Part shown: positions 18,701 to 26,660 of the stretch, piece by piece
How the letters are laid out: each line of letters begins with the position of its first letter
Position numbering within the stretch: the first letter of the stretch is position 1
DNA from: Actinomycetota bacterium
GTDB lineage: Bacteria; Actinomycetota; Actinomycetes; Streptosporangiales; Streptosporangiaceae
Assembly (NCBI GenBank): GCA_027314515.1
Contig: DAHVAR010000158.1
Span: forward strand, 1-58,679
Reading direction: 5' to 3'
DNA length: 58,679 nt
Notes under the pieces: model-generated
What the model saw: only the letters and a program-made list of their open reading frames with translations
Databases searched by the model: none
Told to the model about the DNA's origin: nothing
Made by a program: the position numbers and the translations under genes

Positions 18701-19335
18701 AGCAGGCGCAGCGCCAGCTCGATCAGCTCGGCAAGGTGAACCCGCTGGCGCTCGAGGAATTCGCGGCGCTGGAAGAACGCCACGCATTCCTGGTGGCGCA
18801 GCTGGAGGACCTGAAGAAAACCCGCCGGGATCTGCTGACGGTGATCAGGGAGGTCGACGAGCGGGTGCAGCAGGTGTTCAGCTCCGCCTACGCCGACGTC
18901 GCGCGACAGTTCGAGTCGATCATCGCGCGATTGTTCCCCGGTGGCGACGGCAGGCTGCTGCTGACTGACCCGGACGACATGCTGGCGACCGGGATCGATG
19001 TTGAAGTGCGGCCGCCTGGCAAGAAGGTGAAGCGGCTCTCGCTCCTGTCCGGCGGCGAGCGGGCGCTCGCGGCGCTCGCGTTCCTGGTGGCGATCTTCAA
19101 GGCCAGGCCGTCGCCGTTCTACGTACTCGACGAGGTCGAGGCGGCGCTCGATGACACCAACCTGCAGCGGCTGTTGGAGATCCTGGCAGAGCTGCGGGAC
19201 GTATCCCAGCTGATCATCGTGACTCATCAGAAGCGGACCATGGAGGTCGCCGACACCCTCTACGGGATCAGCATGCGCGGCGACGGCGTGTCCACGGTCA
19301 TCAGCCAGCGGCTGCGCGAGCGCGAATCCGCCTAG
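15703..19335 (+). CDS. smc: Chromosome segregation protein SMC
   Basis: The condensin ATPase that compacts and aligns chromosome arms with ScpA/ScpB (not in this window). The product is 1210 residues. Walker A is GPNGSGKS (31-38); long coiled-coil arms flank a hinge at roughly 510-680; the C-terminal ABC signature is LSGGER (1115-1120) and Walker B is FYVLDEVEAAL with Asp1143/Glu1144. The frame is open 76 codons upstream, but GTG at 15703 gives the classic VYLKTLTLRGFKSF start with GGGGAGGAG before it. The second arm contains a low-complexity Gly/Ala stretch near residue 790. Confidence 0.96.
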   Translation: MYLKTLTLRGFKSFASATSMRFEPGITCIVGPNGSGKSNVVDAFSWVMGEQGVKPLRGGKMEDVVFAGTAGRPALGRAEVALTIDNSDGALPIEYSEVTISRLLFRSGQSEYAINGDQCRLLDIAELLSDTGLGREMHVIVGQGQLDEVLNAGPDARRALIEEAAGVLKHRRRKEKAVRKLDAMQANLTRLVDLTGELGRRLKPLGRQAEIARRAAAIQADLRDARLRLLADDYTTLAAELVQDQNDEAAAIQLRVTLETALAGAREAEAALEVAEQQHAPRLAAAQDAFFALSGLAERMRGVVNLASERHRNLSAPEPQRAGRDPDELESEAAKLRAQERELAARLSAAREQLASAVADRTKAENALAENERRLAADAKAAAARADLLAQLRSQAGAAASRAAAAQDEAGRLAEAIRQATARAEQAQAEYAALQDLVAGREEGRADLMAGHERAAAAVKAVSATVGQLRAAEHAASDQRAALRARAEALTEAVITGADASGVLLAKPGGFSGVLGPLAQLLTVADGAQEAIAAALGAAAGSVVVAGLDAAVAIMNALRSQDAGRAGLVIASGDRQEQHRPTQPADASAVASQSGVGGVCAAVDLVSAPAELSAAIAGLLGNVVVVSSLADGVRVLRANPRLRVVTSDGDLLGAHWARGGSAGGRSLLSLKAAAGEAGSLLREAEASCQRAERQLEAGLEEEEQARQALAEASARLQQADAAAAETSGKLGTLAGRARAARDEVGRLTAAIAQAEKSRQQSLAQEADAQARLAEQEARQPENRRDGAGEADRAGAAGAASGDAGARPVSRQLLADAAVAARAAEMEARLEVRTVEERQRAISGRADSLAAAAAGERQAVARALARAERRAAGALVASAVAEGARTALAGIQQSSAAADADRQQAEEAHKGRDVELKAVRARIRDASDELEKVVSSAHGTQIARTTRQLQLDQIAARALEEFAVGAEVLVAEYGPQVMVPGAAEGKLPAAYDREVQERRAQQAQRQLDQLGKVNPLALEEFAALEERHAFLVAQLEDLKKTRRDLLTVIREVDERVQQVFSSAYADVARQFESIIARLFPGGDGRLLLTDPDDMLATGIDVEVRPPGKKVKRLSLLSGGERALAALAFLVAIFKARPSPFYVLDEVEAALDDTNLQRLLEILAELRDVSQLIIVTHQKRTMEVADTLYGISMRGDGVSTVISQRLRERESA

Positions 19336-19477
19336 CGGCTGGCTAGCGGCGGTTCCGGGCGACCGGACACCGGCTGGCTGCCGGACAGCGCGCCCCGGCT
19401 CAGTCGCCGCCATGGCTCTCCGGGTGGCCGGCCAGCGTGCCTGGTTACCGGCCGTGGTCTGTCAGACTGGTTGCGCC

Positions 19478-20689
19478 ATGGTTCACGACATCATCATTGC
19501 TGCCATCGTGGTCGTCGTCGCGGGCGGCGGCGCCGCAGGACTCGTTCCGTACGTCCGGTCCCGGCGGCGGTCGCTGCCGCCCGGCGGTCAGGCCCCGGCT
19601 GGCGGCGAAGGCCAGCCCGGTCGCAGCGGGACGCAGTCCGGCGCGACCGCGACCGCGACACTGGCGCCGCCGGAGCCAGGCACCGTCGCGCCGCCCGACC
19701 TCACCGCGCCGCCCGACCTCACCGCGCCGCCTGAGGTTCCGGCCCGCGTCGTCGAGAAACCGCCGCCCTCGGCCGGTCGGCTCACCCGGCTACGCGGCAG
19801 GCTGGCACGGTCGCATTCGGCAATCGGCTCGGTACTGCTCAACCTGATCTCCGCCGGCAAGCTCGACGAGCAGGCCTGGGAGGAGATCGAGGACACTCTG
19901 ATCACGGCGGACATGGGCGTCGGACCGGCCAGGGAACTGGTCGAGGAGCTCAAGACCGAGGTCAAGGTCGCCGGCACGACTGACCCCGCGGCCGTACGGC
20001 AGATGCTGCGGACTGACCTGATTGCCATGATCAACCCCGCCCTGGACCGGACGCTGCACCTGGCCAGGCACGGCGACCGCCCGTCGGTGGTACTCGTGGT
20101 CGGGGTCAACGGTACCGGCAAGACCACAACCTGCGGCAAGCTCGGCAGGCTGCTGGTCGGCGATGGCAAGACGGTGGTGCTCGGCGCGGCGGATACCTTC
20201 CGCGCCGCGGCCGCCGACCAGTTGCAGACCTGGGGCGACCGGGTGGGCGCCAAGGTTGTGCGGTCGGACCGGGAGGGTGCTGACCCGGCTAGCGTCGCGT
20301 TCGAGGCCGTGAACGTCGGCATTCAGCAGGGCGTGGATAGCGTCATCGTGGACACGGCCGGCCGCCTGCACACGAAGACCGGGCTCATGGACGAGCTGGG
20401 CAAGATCAAGCGGGTGATCGAGAAGCACGGCTCGGTGGACGAGGTGCTGCTGGTCCTGGACGCGACGACGGGCCAGAACGGCCTGCGCCAGGCGCGGGTC
20501 TTCGCTGAGGTCGTCGATATCACCGGGATCATTCTCACCAAGCTCGACGGGACAGCTCGGGGTGGCATCATCATCCAGGTGCAGCGCGAGCTCGGCGTTC
20601 CTGTCAAGCTGGTCGGCCTCGGCGAAGGTTCCGATGACCTGGCCTTTTTCGATCCGCAGGTGTTCATCGACGCGATCTTGGGTGAATAA
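19478..20689 (+). CDS. ftsY: Signal recognition particle receptor FtsY
   Basis: The membrane-attached GTPase that receives ribosome-nascent-chain complexes from Ffh. The 403-residue protein has an N-terminal membrane helix (about residues 3-25, HDIIIAAIVVVVAGGGAAG), a Pro/Ala/Gly linker with a PPDLTA repeat, and the N domain. The G domain carries GVNGTGKT (209-216), DTAGRLHTKTGLMDEL, TKLDGTARGG and GLGEGSDDL. ATG at 19478 was chosen because it starts directly at the membrane helix. Downstream, the usual actinomycete neighbours amt-glnB-glnD are absent. Confidence 0.96.
   Translation: MVHDIIIAAIVVVVAGGGAAGLVPYVRSRRRSLPPGGQAPAGGEGQPGRSGTQSGATATATLAPPEPGTVAPPDLTAPPDLTAPPEVPARVVEKPPPSAGRLTRLRGRLARSHSAIGSVLLNLISAGKLDEQAWEEIEDTLITADMGVGPARELVEELKTEVKVAGTTDPAAVRQMLRTDLIAMINPALDRTLHLARHGDRPSVVLVVGVNGTGKTTTCGKLGRLLVGDGKTVVLGAADTFRAAAADQLQTWGDRVGAKVVRSDREGADPASVAFEAVNVGIQQGVDSVIVDTAGRLHTKTGLMDELGKIKRVIEKHGSVDEVLLVLDATTGQNGLRQARVFAEVVDITGIILTKLDGTARGGIIIQVQRELGVPVKLVGLGEGSDDLAFFDPQVFIDAILGE
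19688..19723 (+). repeat. In-frame 18-bp tandem repeat in the ftsY linker
   Basis: Two identical copies of GCGCCGCCCGACCTCACC and a partial third encode APPDLT twice in the flexible linker between the membrane helix and the NG domain. Confidence 0.9.
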
Positions 20690-20695
20690 GCGGCG

Positions 20696-20713
20696 AACCG
20701 GTATGCACCGGTT
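20696..20713 (+). terminator. Short hairpin after ftsY
   Basis: AACCGG and CCGGTT pair around TATGCA, starting seven bases after the ftsY stop. There is no T tract. It could be a weak terminator or RNA 3'-end structure. Confidence 0.45.
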
Positions 20714-20840
20714 TGGTGGCGCTGGGCCCGTCTGTGTTGCACCGGTAATAACGGCCTAGTCTTAGGCGTGGCGGGACAAGGCACGCGCGGACCCATTAGG
20801 TTTGATGGTTGGTGTGGCGTTACCGGCGCAGAGTCCGGTT

Positions 20841-20856
20841 CCGTGCAATTGCACGG
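20841..20856. promoter_or_regulatory. Perfect 16-bp palindrome upstream of the flavohemoglobin gene
   Basis: CCGTGCAATTGCACGG is fully self-complementary and ends 114 bases before the flavohemoglobin start at 20971, within the 281-base gap after ftsY. Its core TGCAA/TTGCA half-sites reappear, more widely spaced, upstream of the nitric oxide synthase gene (23962-23984). A regulator-binding role is inference. Confidence 0.45.
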
Positions 20857-20970
20857 GCGAGGCGGACGGTTGTTGCGCGGTTGTTTGACCGGGTTGATCC
20901 GGGTGACCTAGACCCGGCCAGCGAAATCGGAGTTCTGCATGGTGCGAGTGCCAGGCGGTGTGGCTAGCCG

Positions 20971-22560
20971 ATGACTCCTGTGACGCGCCGCCCGGAAATC
21001 CCGTCCGCAGGAACTGAAAACCACTCCGCAGGAACTGAAAATCACTCCGCAGGAGCGTCAGGCAGTCCCGCTAGCGGCACCGTGGCCGCAAGCGCACTCG
21101 AGCGGGCTGCCGAGCGACGCGCATTACCATGGTGGCGGCTGCGCACCTGGCGGAAAGACCTGGACGCGCTCACCCGGCTCCGCGACGGCCTGCGGGATAT
21201 GGACCTGGAGTCACCCGCAGCCACAGCGACCACAGTTCCGGAAGCCCCGGCGCCGCCGGGTTCGGTCCCGACGTCGCCGGTTCGGCCCTCGGCTGCGCCC
21301 GCCGGCGGGCCGCATTTGCGCGGGACACCGGAACCGGCCGAGGGCGGCACGGCATCCGATCCGGGCGGAGCGGCCGTCCAGCATCGCCCTGAGGCTGCGG
21401 CCGGGCTGCACCCAGATCCGGCGATCGTGGCGATCCGCGATACCTTTGCGCACGTCGCGAACGCTGGTGACGAGGCAGTCGGTTATTTCTACGCCTGGCT
21501 CTTCCTGCGCCGGCCCGAATTGCGCGAGCTGTTCCCGCCGGCCATGAACGAGCAGCGCGACCGCCTGTTCGCCGCGCTCAGCCGCATCGTGGAGAGCCTC
21601 AGCACGCCGGACGAGATGGCCAGCTACCTGTCCCAGCTAGGCCGTGATCACCGTAAATACGGGGTGGACCCCGGCATGTACGACGCGGTCGGGGATGCGC
21701 TCATCGCGACGCTCCGTGCATTCGCTGAGTCAGCCTTCACGCCCGCAGCAGAGGAAGCCTGGACGCAGACCTACGCCGCGGCGGCTGCCCTGATGATCCG
21801 AGCCGCCGAAGATGATGCGTCCGTCGCGCCGGCGTCCTGGACCGCTGAGGTCGTGCAGGTGGAGAACCGCGGACGGGACATCGCGATGGTGACGCTGGCC
21901 CCCGACCGGGTGCTGCCTTACCAGCCCGGGCAGCACCTGACCCTGCAGACCCCGAGGTGGCCGCACGTGTGGCGGCCGTATTCCATCGCCTGCCATCCGC
22001 GCGACGACGGGCTGATCACGCTGCACGTGAAGGCAGTGCCGGGCGGCTGGGTCAGCAACGCGCTTGTGCATTACACCGAGCCCGGCGACGAGCTGATCCT
22101 TGGGCCGGCCCTCGGCACGATGACGCTGGCGCACGCGCAGGGCAGGGACTTGCTGTGCATCGCCGGGGGAACCGGCCTCGCCCCCATCAAGGCCATCGTC
22201 GAGCAAGTCGTCCGGGACTCGGCCGCGCGGCCGCGGCAGACCTTCCTGTTCTACGGCGCCAGGAAGCGGGACGAACTGTACGACATCAAGGACCTGTGGC
22301 GGCTGTCCGACGCCTATCACGGGCTCCAGCTCACCCCGGTCACCTCCGAGGACCCGGCGTTCAGCGGCATGCAGGGGAACGTCAGCCGGGTTGCAGCCCG
22401 TTACCTGCCGCATCCCGACTGCGAAGCCTACGTGGCCGGGCCCGCTGCCATGGTCCGGGAGGCGATCCGGGTGCTGACCAAGGCCGGGATTCCGCGCGAG
22501 CGCATCCACTACGACGACGCGTTGCTCGCGGCCCGGTCCCGGCTCGGCGGCGGCACCTGA
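20971..22560 (+). CDS. Flavohemoglobin-type protein (globin + FAD/NAD reductase) with long N-terminal extension
   Basis: A 529-residue protein. Residues 1-145 are Pro/Ala/Gly-rich with a GTENHSA duplication and a basic WWRLRTWRKDLDALTRL segment. Residues 146-285 are a globin with the flavohemoglobin ligand set: Tyr174 (B10), Gln195 (E7) and proximal His227 (F8). Residues 288-529 are a ferredoxin-reductase module with RPYS (335-338) for FAD and GGTGLAP (399-405) for NAD(P)H. Such proteins convert NO and O2 to nitrate, and the reductase part can pass electrons to heme. It lies tail to tail with an NO synthase, so it could detoxify that enzyme's product or act as its electron donor; the sequence does not decide. 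GTG/ATG alternatives inside the extension are possible. Confidence 0.85.
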   Translation: MTPVTRRPEIPSAGTENHSAGTENHSAGASGSPASGTVAASALERAAERRALPWWRLRTWRKDLDALTRLRDGLRDMDLESPAATATTVPEAPAPPGSVPTSPVRPSAAPAGGPHLRGTPEPAEGGTASDPGGAAVQHRPEAAAGLHPDPAIVAIRDTFAHVANAGDEAVGYFYAWLFLRRPELRELFPPAMNEQRDRLFAALSRIVESLSTPDEMASYLSQLGRDHRKYGVDPGMYDAVGDALIATLRAFAESAFTPAAEEAWTQTYAAAAALMIRAAEDDASVAPASWTAEVVQVENRGRDIAMVTLAPDRVLPYQPGQHLTLQTPRWPHVWRPYSIACHPRDDGLITLHVKAVPGGWVSNALVHYTEPGDELILGPALGTMTLAHAQGRDLLCIAGGTGLAPIKAIVEQVVRDSAARPRQTFLFYGARKRDELYDIKDLWRLSDAYHGLQLTPVTSEDPAFSGMQGNVSRVAARYLPHPDCEAYVAGPAAMVREAIRVLTKAGIPRERIHYDDALLAARSRLGGGT

Positions 22561-23891
22561 TCGGCCAGTCCGGCCGGTGCATCGGCCGGGACCGGGCAGC
22601 CCGTGTCGTCCGCAGGCCGGCGAAAGCTCGGCGAGGTATCGAAGTTCGCGTAGTACCGGTGGAACACCGGCGTGGTGGACCCGGCAGCCGGCGGCACGAT
22701 CCAGGTCCAGTCGGCCGGGCACTCCCGGCCGCTGCGCTCCTCCATTTCCAGGTGCTTCAGGAACCGAACCGATTCGGTGTGATGGTCGGTGATCGTCACT
22801 CCGGCGCCGCTGAAGGAGTGCATGACGGCGAGGTTCAGCTCGGTGACCGCGCGGTCCTTCCACAGTGTGCGATCGTCGCTGATATTCAGGCCCATCCGTT
22901 TGGCGACCGCTGGCAGCTGGTCATAGCGCCCCGCATCGCCCAGGTCGCGGGATCCGATCTCGGTGCACATGTACCAGCCGTTGAAGGGCGCGGCCGGATA
23001 GCAGATGCCGCCTGCCTCAAGCCGCATGTCGCTGATCACCGGGACCGCATACCAGCGCAGTCCGAGTTCGGTGAACCAGGCGTAGTCCGGATGCCGCAGC
23101 GGCACCTCGAGCACCGCGTCGGATGGCACCTCATACCAGCTCGGCTCGGCCCCGGCTGGCTTGACGATAAGCGGCAGCACATCGAATCGCCCCCGCGGGC
23201 CTGCTGTCCGCCAGCCAAGTTCGGCTGCCAACCGGGTGATCGTGACGCTAGCCGGGTCGCCGACGGTCGTCGACCGGTCACCGGAGTAGCCGGCGTACCG
23301 GACGAGCTGAGAGTTGAGAATCCGCGGGCCGGGCCTGCCGGGTGAGTCGGGAGCGAAGACGGTGATCAGCGGCCTGACCCGCCCGCCGTTGGTTGCCGCG
23401 CGCAGGTGCGCGAATGACTCGGCCGCGACCTGGTCAGCCGAAAAGACGTCTCGGCGGTCCCTGACCCGAAGGCTGCGCCAGTACAGCCGGCCGATACAAC
23501 GCGCGCTGTTACGCCAGGCGACCCTGGCGGCGAAGGCCAGCTCAGCGGTGGTATGGCGGTAAGTGCCGCCCGACTCGATCTCCCGCCGGACCTGCCGCAG
23601 GCGCTCTGTGGGTGATCCGGCCTCGGGATTCTCCGCGTGGAACAGGGCAAGGAATCTCTCGGCCCTGGCTAACAGGTCAGGGCCGGCAGACGGCTGTTCC
23701 GCTGCCTTGCCGCCGGCGCCGGGCCGAAGCTCGGCGATGGCAGGCAGGCGGTCCGCAGGCTGGACGGCGCCGTTGCCGGCGCCATGTTCGGCCAGTTCGA
23801 GGGCTCTGGCCGCTTCGGCGCGCCGTGCCCGCCCGCGCTGCGGTAGCAGCCAGCGAGGTTCTGATTGATTACGCCGCTGGCCGGCCCGCAC
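22509..23891 (-). CDS. nos: Bacterial nitric oxide synthase, oxygenase domain
   Basis: Oxidises L-arginine via N-hydroxyarginine to citrulline and NO. The 460-residue product has the heme-thiolate motif WRNSARCIGRLYW with Cys132. The substrate-binding block FNGWYMCTEIGSRDL carries Glu311, which holds the arginine guanidinium, and the C-terminal pterin/dimer region WTWIVPPAAGSTTPVFHRYY is present. There is no attached reductase, as in most bacterial enzymes, so electrons must come from a partner. About 75 N-terminal residues precede the conserved domain. GTG at 23891 is preceded by GGAGGT; another GTG six codons earlier is possible. The last 52 bases overlap the convergent flavohemoglobin gene. 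Confidence 0.92.
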   Translation of the reverse strand: MRAGQRRNQSEPRWLLPQRGRARRAEAARALELAEHGAGNGAVQPADRLPAIAELRPGAGGKAAEQPSAGPDLLARAERFLALFHAENPEAGSPTERLRQVRREIESGGTYRHTTAELAFAARVAWRNSARCIGRLYWRSLRVRDRRDVFSADQVAAESFAHLRAATNGGRVRPLITVFAPDSPGRPGPRILNSQLVRYAGYSGDRSTTVGDPASVTITRLAAELGWRTAGPRGRFDVLPLIVKPAGAEPSWYEVPSDAVLEVPLRHPDYAWFTELGLRWYAVPVISDMRLEAGGICYPAAPFNGWYMCTEIGSRDLGDAGRYDQLPAVAKRMGLNISDDRTLWKDRAVTELNLAVMHSFSGAGVTITDHHTESVRFLKHLEMEERSGRECPADWTWIVPPAAGSTTPVFHRYYANFDTSPSFRRPADDTGCPVPADAPAGLADQVPPPSRDRAASNASS

Positions 23892-23961
23892 TGAACCTCC
23901 GAGTGGCACTTGTCAGAAAATCTCGACATCAAAGACGTTACGTTCCCTTCTTCCGGCGGAC

Positions 23962-23984
23962 AAGATGCAATGCTCCTTGCACTT
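23962..23984. promoter_or_regulatory. Candidate operator upstream of the nitric oxide synthase gene
   Basis: The dyad AAG-A-TGCAA, six bases, TTGCA-CTT lies about 70 bases upstream of the NOS start in the 209-base gap shared with ffh. The left half AAGATGCA resembles the half-site recalled for enterobacterial NsrR, an NO-sensing repressor. Published actinomycete NsrR sites look different as far as I recall, so this is only a lead. Confidence 0.35.
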
Positions 23985-24100
23985 TCCGGGGAGTGCCCGG
24001 CGAGCTTGCACCAGGTCAGCTTCGCCCTGCAGAGGTTCCCGGCGGTTACCCGATAGCCTGGGGGTAGCAACCGGGTCTTCTAGCAGGACGGCAGCCCTAC

Positions 24101-25765
24101 GTGTTCGAGACACTTTCCGACCGGCTCAACCAGGTCTTCTCTTCGCTGCGCGGGCGGGGACGGCTCTCGCCGGCCGATATCGACGCCACCTGCCGGGAGA
24201 TCAGGATCGCGCTGCTCGAAGCCGACGTCGCCCTGCCGGTTGTCCGTGAGTTCATGGCCAAGGTCCGGGAACGGGCAGGTGGCGCCGAGGTCTCCGAGGC
24301 GCTGAACCCCGCTCAGCAGGTAATCAAGATCGTCAACGAGGAACTCGTTGCGATCCTGGGCGGCGAGGCCAGGCGCCTGCGGTTCGCGAAGGTCCCGCCG
24401 ACCGTGATCATGCTCGCTGGCCTGCAAGGATCGGGCAAGACCACGCTGGCCGCGAAGCTCGCGCTGTGGCTGAAGTCCCAGCACAACACGCCGCTGCTGG
24501 TCGCTGCCGACTTGCAGCGCCCGAACGCCGTCCAGCAGCTGCAAGTGCTCGGCGAGCGGGCCGGAGTCCCGGTCTTCACCCCGTTCCCCGGTAATGGTGT
24601 GGGCGACCCGATCCAGGCGGCGAACCTCGGCATCGCCGAGGCAGAACACAAGCTGCACAACGTGGTGATCATCGACACCGCGGGCCGCCTGGGCATCGAC
24701 GAGGAGATGATGCGGCAGGCGGCCGACATCAGGGACGCGGTCGATCCCGACGAGATCTTGTTCGTCGTCGACGCGATGATGGGCCAGGACGCCGTGCAGA
24801 CCGCGCAGGCGTTCCTGACCGGCGTCGGCTACGACGGGGTGGTGCTCACCAAGCTGGATGGTGACGCTCGCGGTGGTGCCGCGCTGTCGATCGCGCAGCT
24901 CACCGGCAAGCCGGTGATGTTCGCCTCGACCGGCGAGAAGCTGGCGGACTTCGACGTCTTCCACCCGGACCGGATGGCCTCCCGCATCCTGGATCTCGGC
25001 GACGTGCTGACGCTGATCGAGCAGGCTGAGCGCACCTTTGATCAAGAGCAGGCCGCCACCATGGCCGACAAGCTGGCCTCCGGCGAGGGCTTCACGCTGG
25101 AGGACTTCGTCGAGCAGCTTGCCATGGTGCGCAAGCTCGGCCCGATCGGCAACCTGCTCGGCATGCTGCCGGGGGCCGCGCAGAACCGCGAGGCGCTGAG
25201 CAAGATCGATGACAAGGACCTGGACCGGGCCGCTGCCATCGTGAACTCGATGACGGTCGAAGAACGCCGCAATCCGAAGATCATCAACGGTTCGCGCCGG
25301 GCCCGGATAGCCCGCGGCTCGGGCGTCACGGTCGGCGAGGTTAACCAGCTCATCCTGCGATTCCTCGAAAGCCAGAAGATGATGCGCCAGATGATGGGCA
25401 GCATGCCGGGGATGCCCGGAATGCGGCGGCAGTCTAAGTCGAGGGGCAAGGCGAAGAAAAAGGGCAAGGGCGGCGGCCGGCCCGCGGGTGCCGGGCGGGC
25501 CTCGCAGCAGAGCGCGAAGGAGGCGCTGGAGCAACTGGCGGGCCTCGGCCAGGAGGCCGGTGCTGGCGGCGGGATGGCCCGTGGCGGTCCGCTCGGCGCT
25601 GGCGCGGACGGTGCCAGCCCGGCGGCGCTGCCCGGACTTACCTCGCTGCCCGGCCTGGGTGGCGGTAAGGGTGCGATCCAGTTCCCCGGATCCGGCGGAT
25701 TTAGCGCACAACCATCTAAACTTCCCGCAGCGTTTCGCGGTCGGCCGGGAAAGCAGGACCGGTAG
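24101..25765 (+). CDS. ffh: Signal recognition particle protein Ffh
   Basis: The SRP54 GTPase that binds signal peptides and 4.5S RNA and docks with FtsY. The 554-residue protein has the N domain (1-95) and a G domain with GLQGSGKT (107-114), DTAGRLGIDEEMM, TKLDGDARGG and FASTGEKLADFDVF. The methionine-rich M domain ends with MMRQMMGSMPGMPGMRRQ. A lineage-specific Gly/Ala tail of about 100 residues follows, beginning with a Lys-rich patch. It starts at GTG 24101 (VFETLSDRL). It heads a block of translation genes. Confidence 0.96.
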   Translation: MFETLSDRLNQVFSSLRGRGRLSPADIDATCREIRIALLEADVALPVVREFMAKVRERAGGAEVSEALNPAQQVIKIVNEELVAILGGEARRLRFAKVPPTVIMLAGLQGSGKTTLAAKLALWLKSQHNTPLLVAADLQRPNAVQQLQVLGERAGVPVFTPFPGNGVGDPIQAANLGIAEAEHKLHNVVIIDTAGRLGIDEEMMRQAADIRDAVDPDEILFVVDAMMGQDAVQTAQAFLTGVGYDGVVLTKLDGDARGGAALSIAQLTGKPVMFASTGEKLADFDVFHPDRMASRILDLGDVLTLIEQAERTFDQEQAATMADKLASGEGFTLEDFVEQLAMVRKLGPIGNLLGMLPGAAQNREALSKIDDKDLDRAAAIVNSMTVEERRNPKIINGSRRARIARGSGVTVGEVNQLILRFLESQKMMRQMMGSMPGMPGMRRQSKSRGKAKKKGKGGGRPAGAGRASQQSAKEALEQLAGLGQEAGAGGGMARGGPLGAGADGASPAALPGLTSLPGLGGGKGAIQFPGSGGFSAQPSKLPAAFRGRPGKQDR

Positions 25766-25948
25766 CCTGCGTTCGCCAGGCCGTGATTACGCTCAGGCGG
25801 GTCTCGTCTGGCAGAATGTGACCGCTATGCTCGGTCGCGCGAGGCCCTCTCTAACTCGCTGAGCCGGCACCATCTGGGCACCATGTTCCCGGTCCTCACC
25901 CGGGTGGCAGCCTGCCCGACACCAAATTGCTGGGAGAAGACCACAGCC

Positions 25949-26659
25949 GTGGCTGTCAAGATCAAGCTGAAGCGCCTGGGCAAGATCCGCGCGCCGTATT
26001 ACCGGATCATCATCGCCGACTCCCGTACCAAGCGAGACGGTCGCGCGATCGAGGAGATCGGCAAGTACCACCCGAAGGCCGAGCCCTCTTTCATCGAAGT
26101 CGACTCTGAGCGTGCCCAGCACTGGCTGTCCGTCGGCGCGCAGCCGACCGACCCGGTTCGCAAGATCCTCGAGATCACCGGGGACTGGCAGAAGTTCAAG
26201 GGCCTGCCAGGAGCAGACGGGACCTTGCGGACTGCCGAGCCGAGGGCCGACAAGAAGGCCGCGTTCGCTGCGGCCGCCGAGCAGGCACTCGCCGAGAGCG
26301 GCGCCAAGGCTAAGCCCAAGGGCAAGGCAGCGGCCGGGAAGGCTGAGGCCGGGAAGGCTGACACGGCGCCCGCCAGTGGCAAGAAGCCGGCCGGCGAGGC
26401 TGCTGCGACCGCCCCTGCCGAGGCTGCTGCGACCGCCCCTGCCGAGGCTGCTGCGACCGCCCCTGCCGAGGCTGCTGCGACCGCCCCTGCCGAGGCTGCT
26501 GCGACCGCCCCTGCCGAGGCTGCTGCGACCGCCCCTGCCGACGCGGCTGCGACCGCCCCTGCCGACGCGGCTGCCGCCGACGCGGCAGCGACCGCTGCAG
26601 CTGCCGCGGCCGCGCGTGCTGAGGCTGCTGCGGACGAGACCACGGGCGGCGAGGGCTGA
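25949..26659 (+). CDS. rpsP: Small ribosomal subunit protein bS16 with long repeat tail
   Basis: Residues 1-80 are canonical bS16 ([38 protein letters not shown]), a 30S assembly protein. The total of 236 residues is far above the usual 80-160. The tail starts with a Lys/Ala stretch and then holds six perfect AAATAPAE octapeptides plus degenerate copies, ending in an acidic DETTGGEG. The GTG at 25949 gives the standard N-terminus; the open frame upstream to 25883 is not conserved. It is followed one base later by the KH-domain gene, forming rpsP-khpA-rimM-trmD. Confidence 0.95.
   Translation: MAVKIKLKRLGKIRAPYYRIIIADSRTKRDGRAIEEIGKYHPKAEPSFIEVDSERAQHWLSVGAQPTDPVRKILEITGDWQKFKGLPGADGTLRTAEPRADKKAAFAAAAEQALAESGAKAKPKGKAAAGKAEAGKADTAPASGKKPAGEAAATAPAEAAATAPAEAAATAPAEAAATAPAEAAATAPAEAAATAPADAAATAPADAAAADAAATAAAAAAARAEAAADETTGGEG
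26396..26563 (+). repeat. 24-bp minisatellite inside rpsP
   Basis: Six perfect copies of a 24-bp unit (starting GAGGCTGCTGCGACC, ending GCCCCTGCC) run from 26396 to 26539. A seventh copy with a few substitutions follows to 26563, and a partial eighth after that. All stay in frame and encode AEAAATAP-type octapeptides. The near-identity of units suggests recent expansion. Confidence 0.97.
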
Positions 26660-26660
26660 G

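Noticed and set aside
26396-26563. Regular direct repeats that could be taken for a CRISPR array
   Set aside because: Units are contiguous without spacers and in frame inside rpsP; it is a coding minisatellite.
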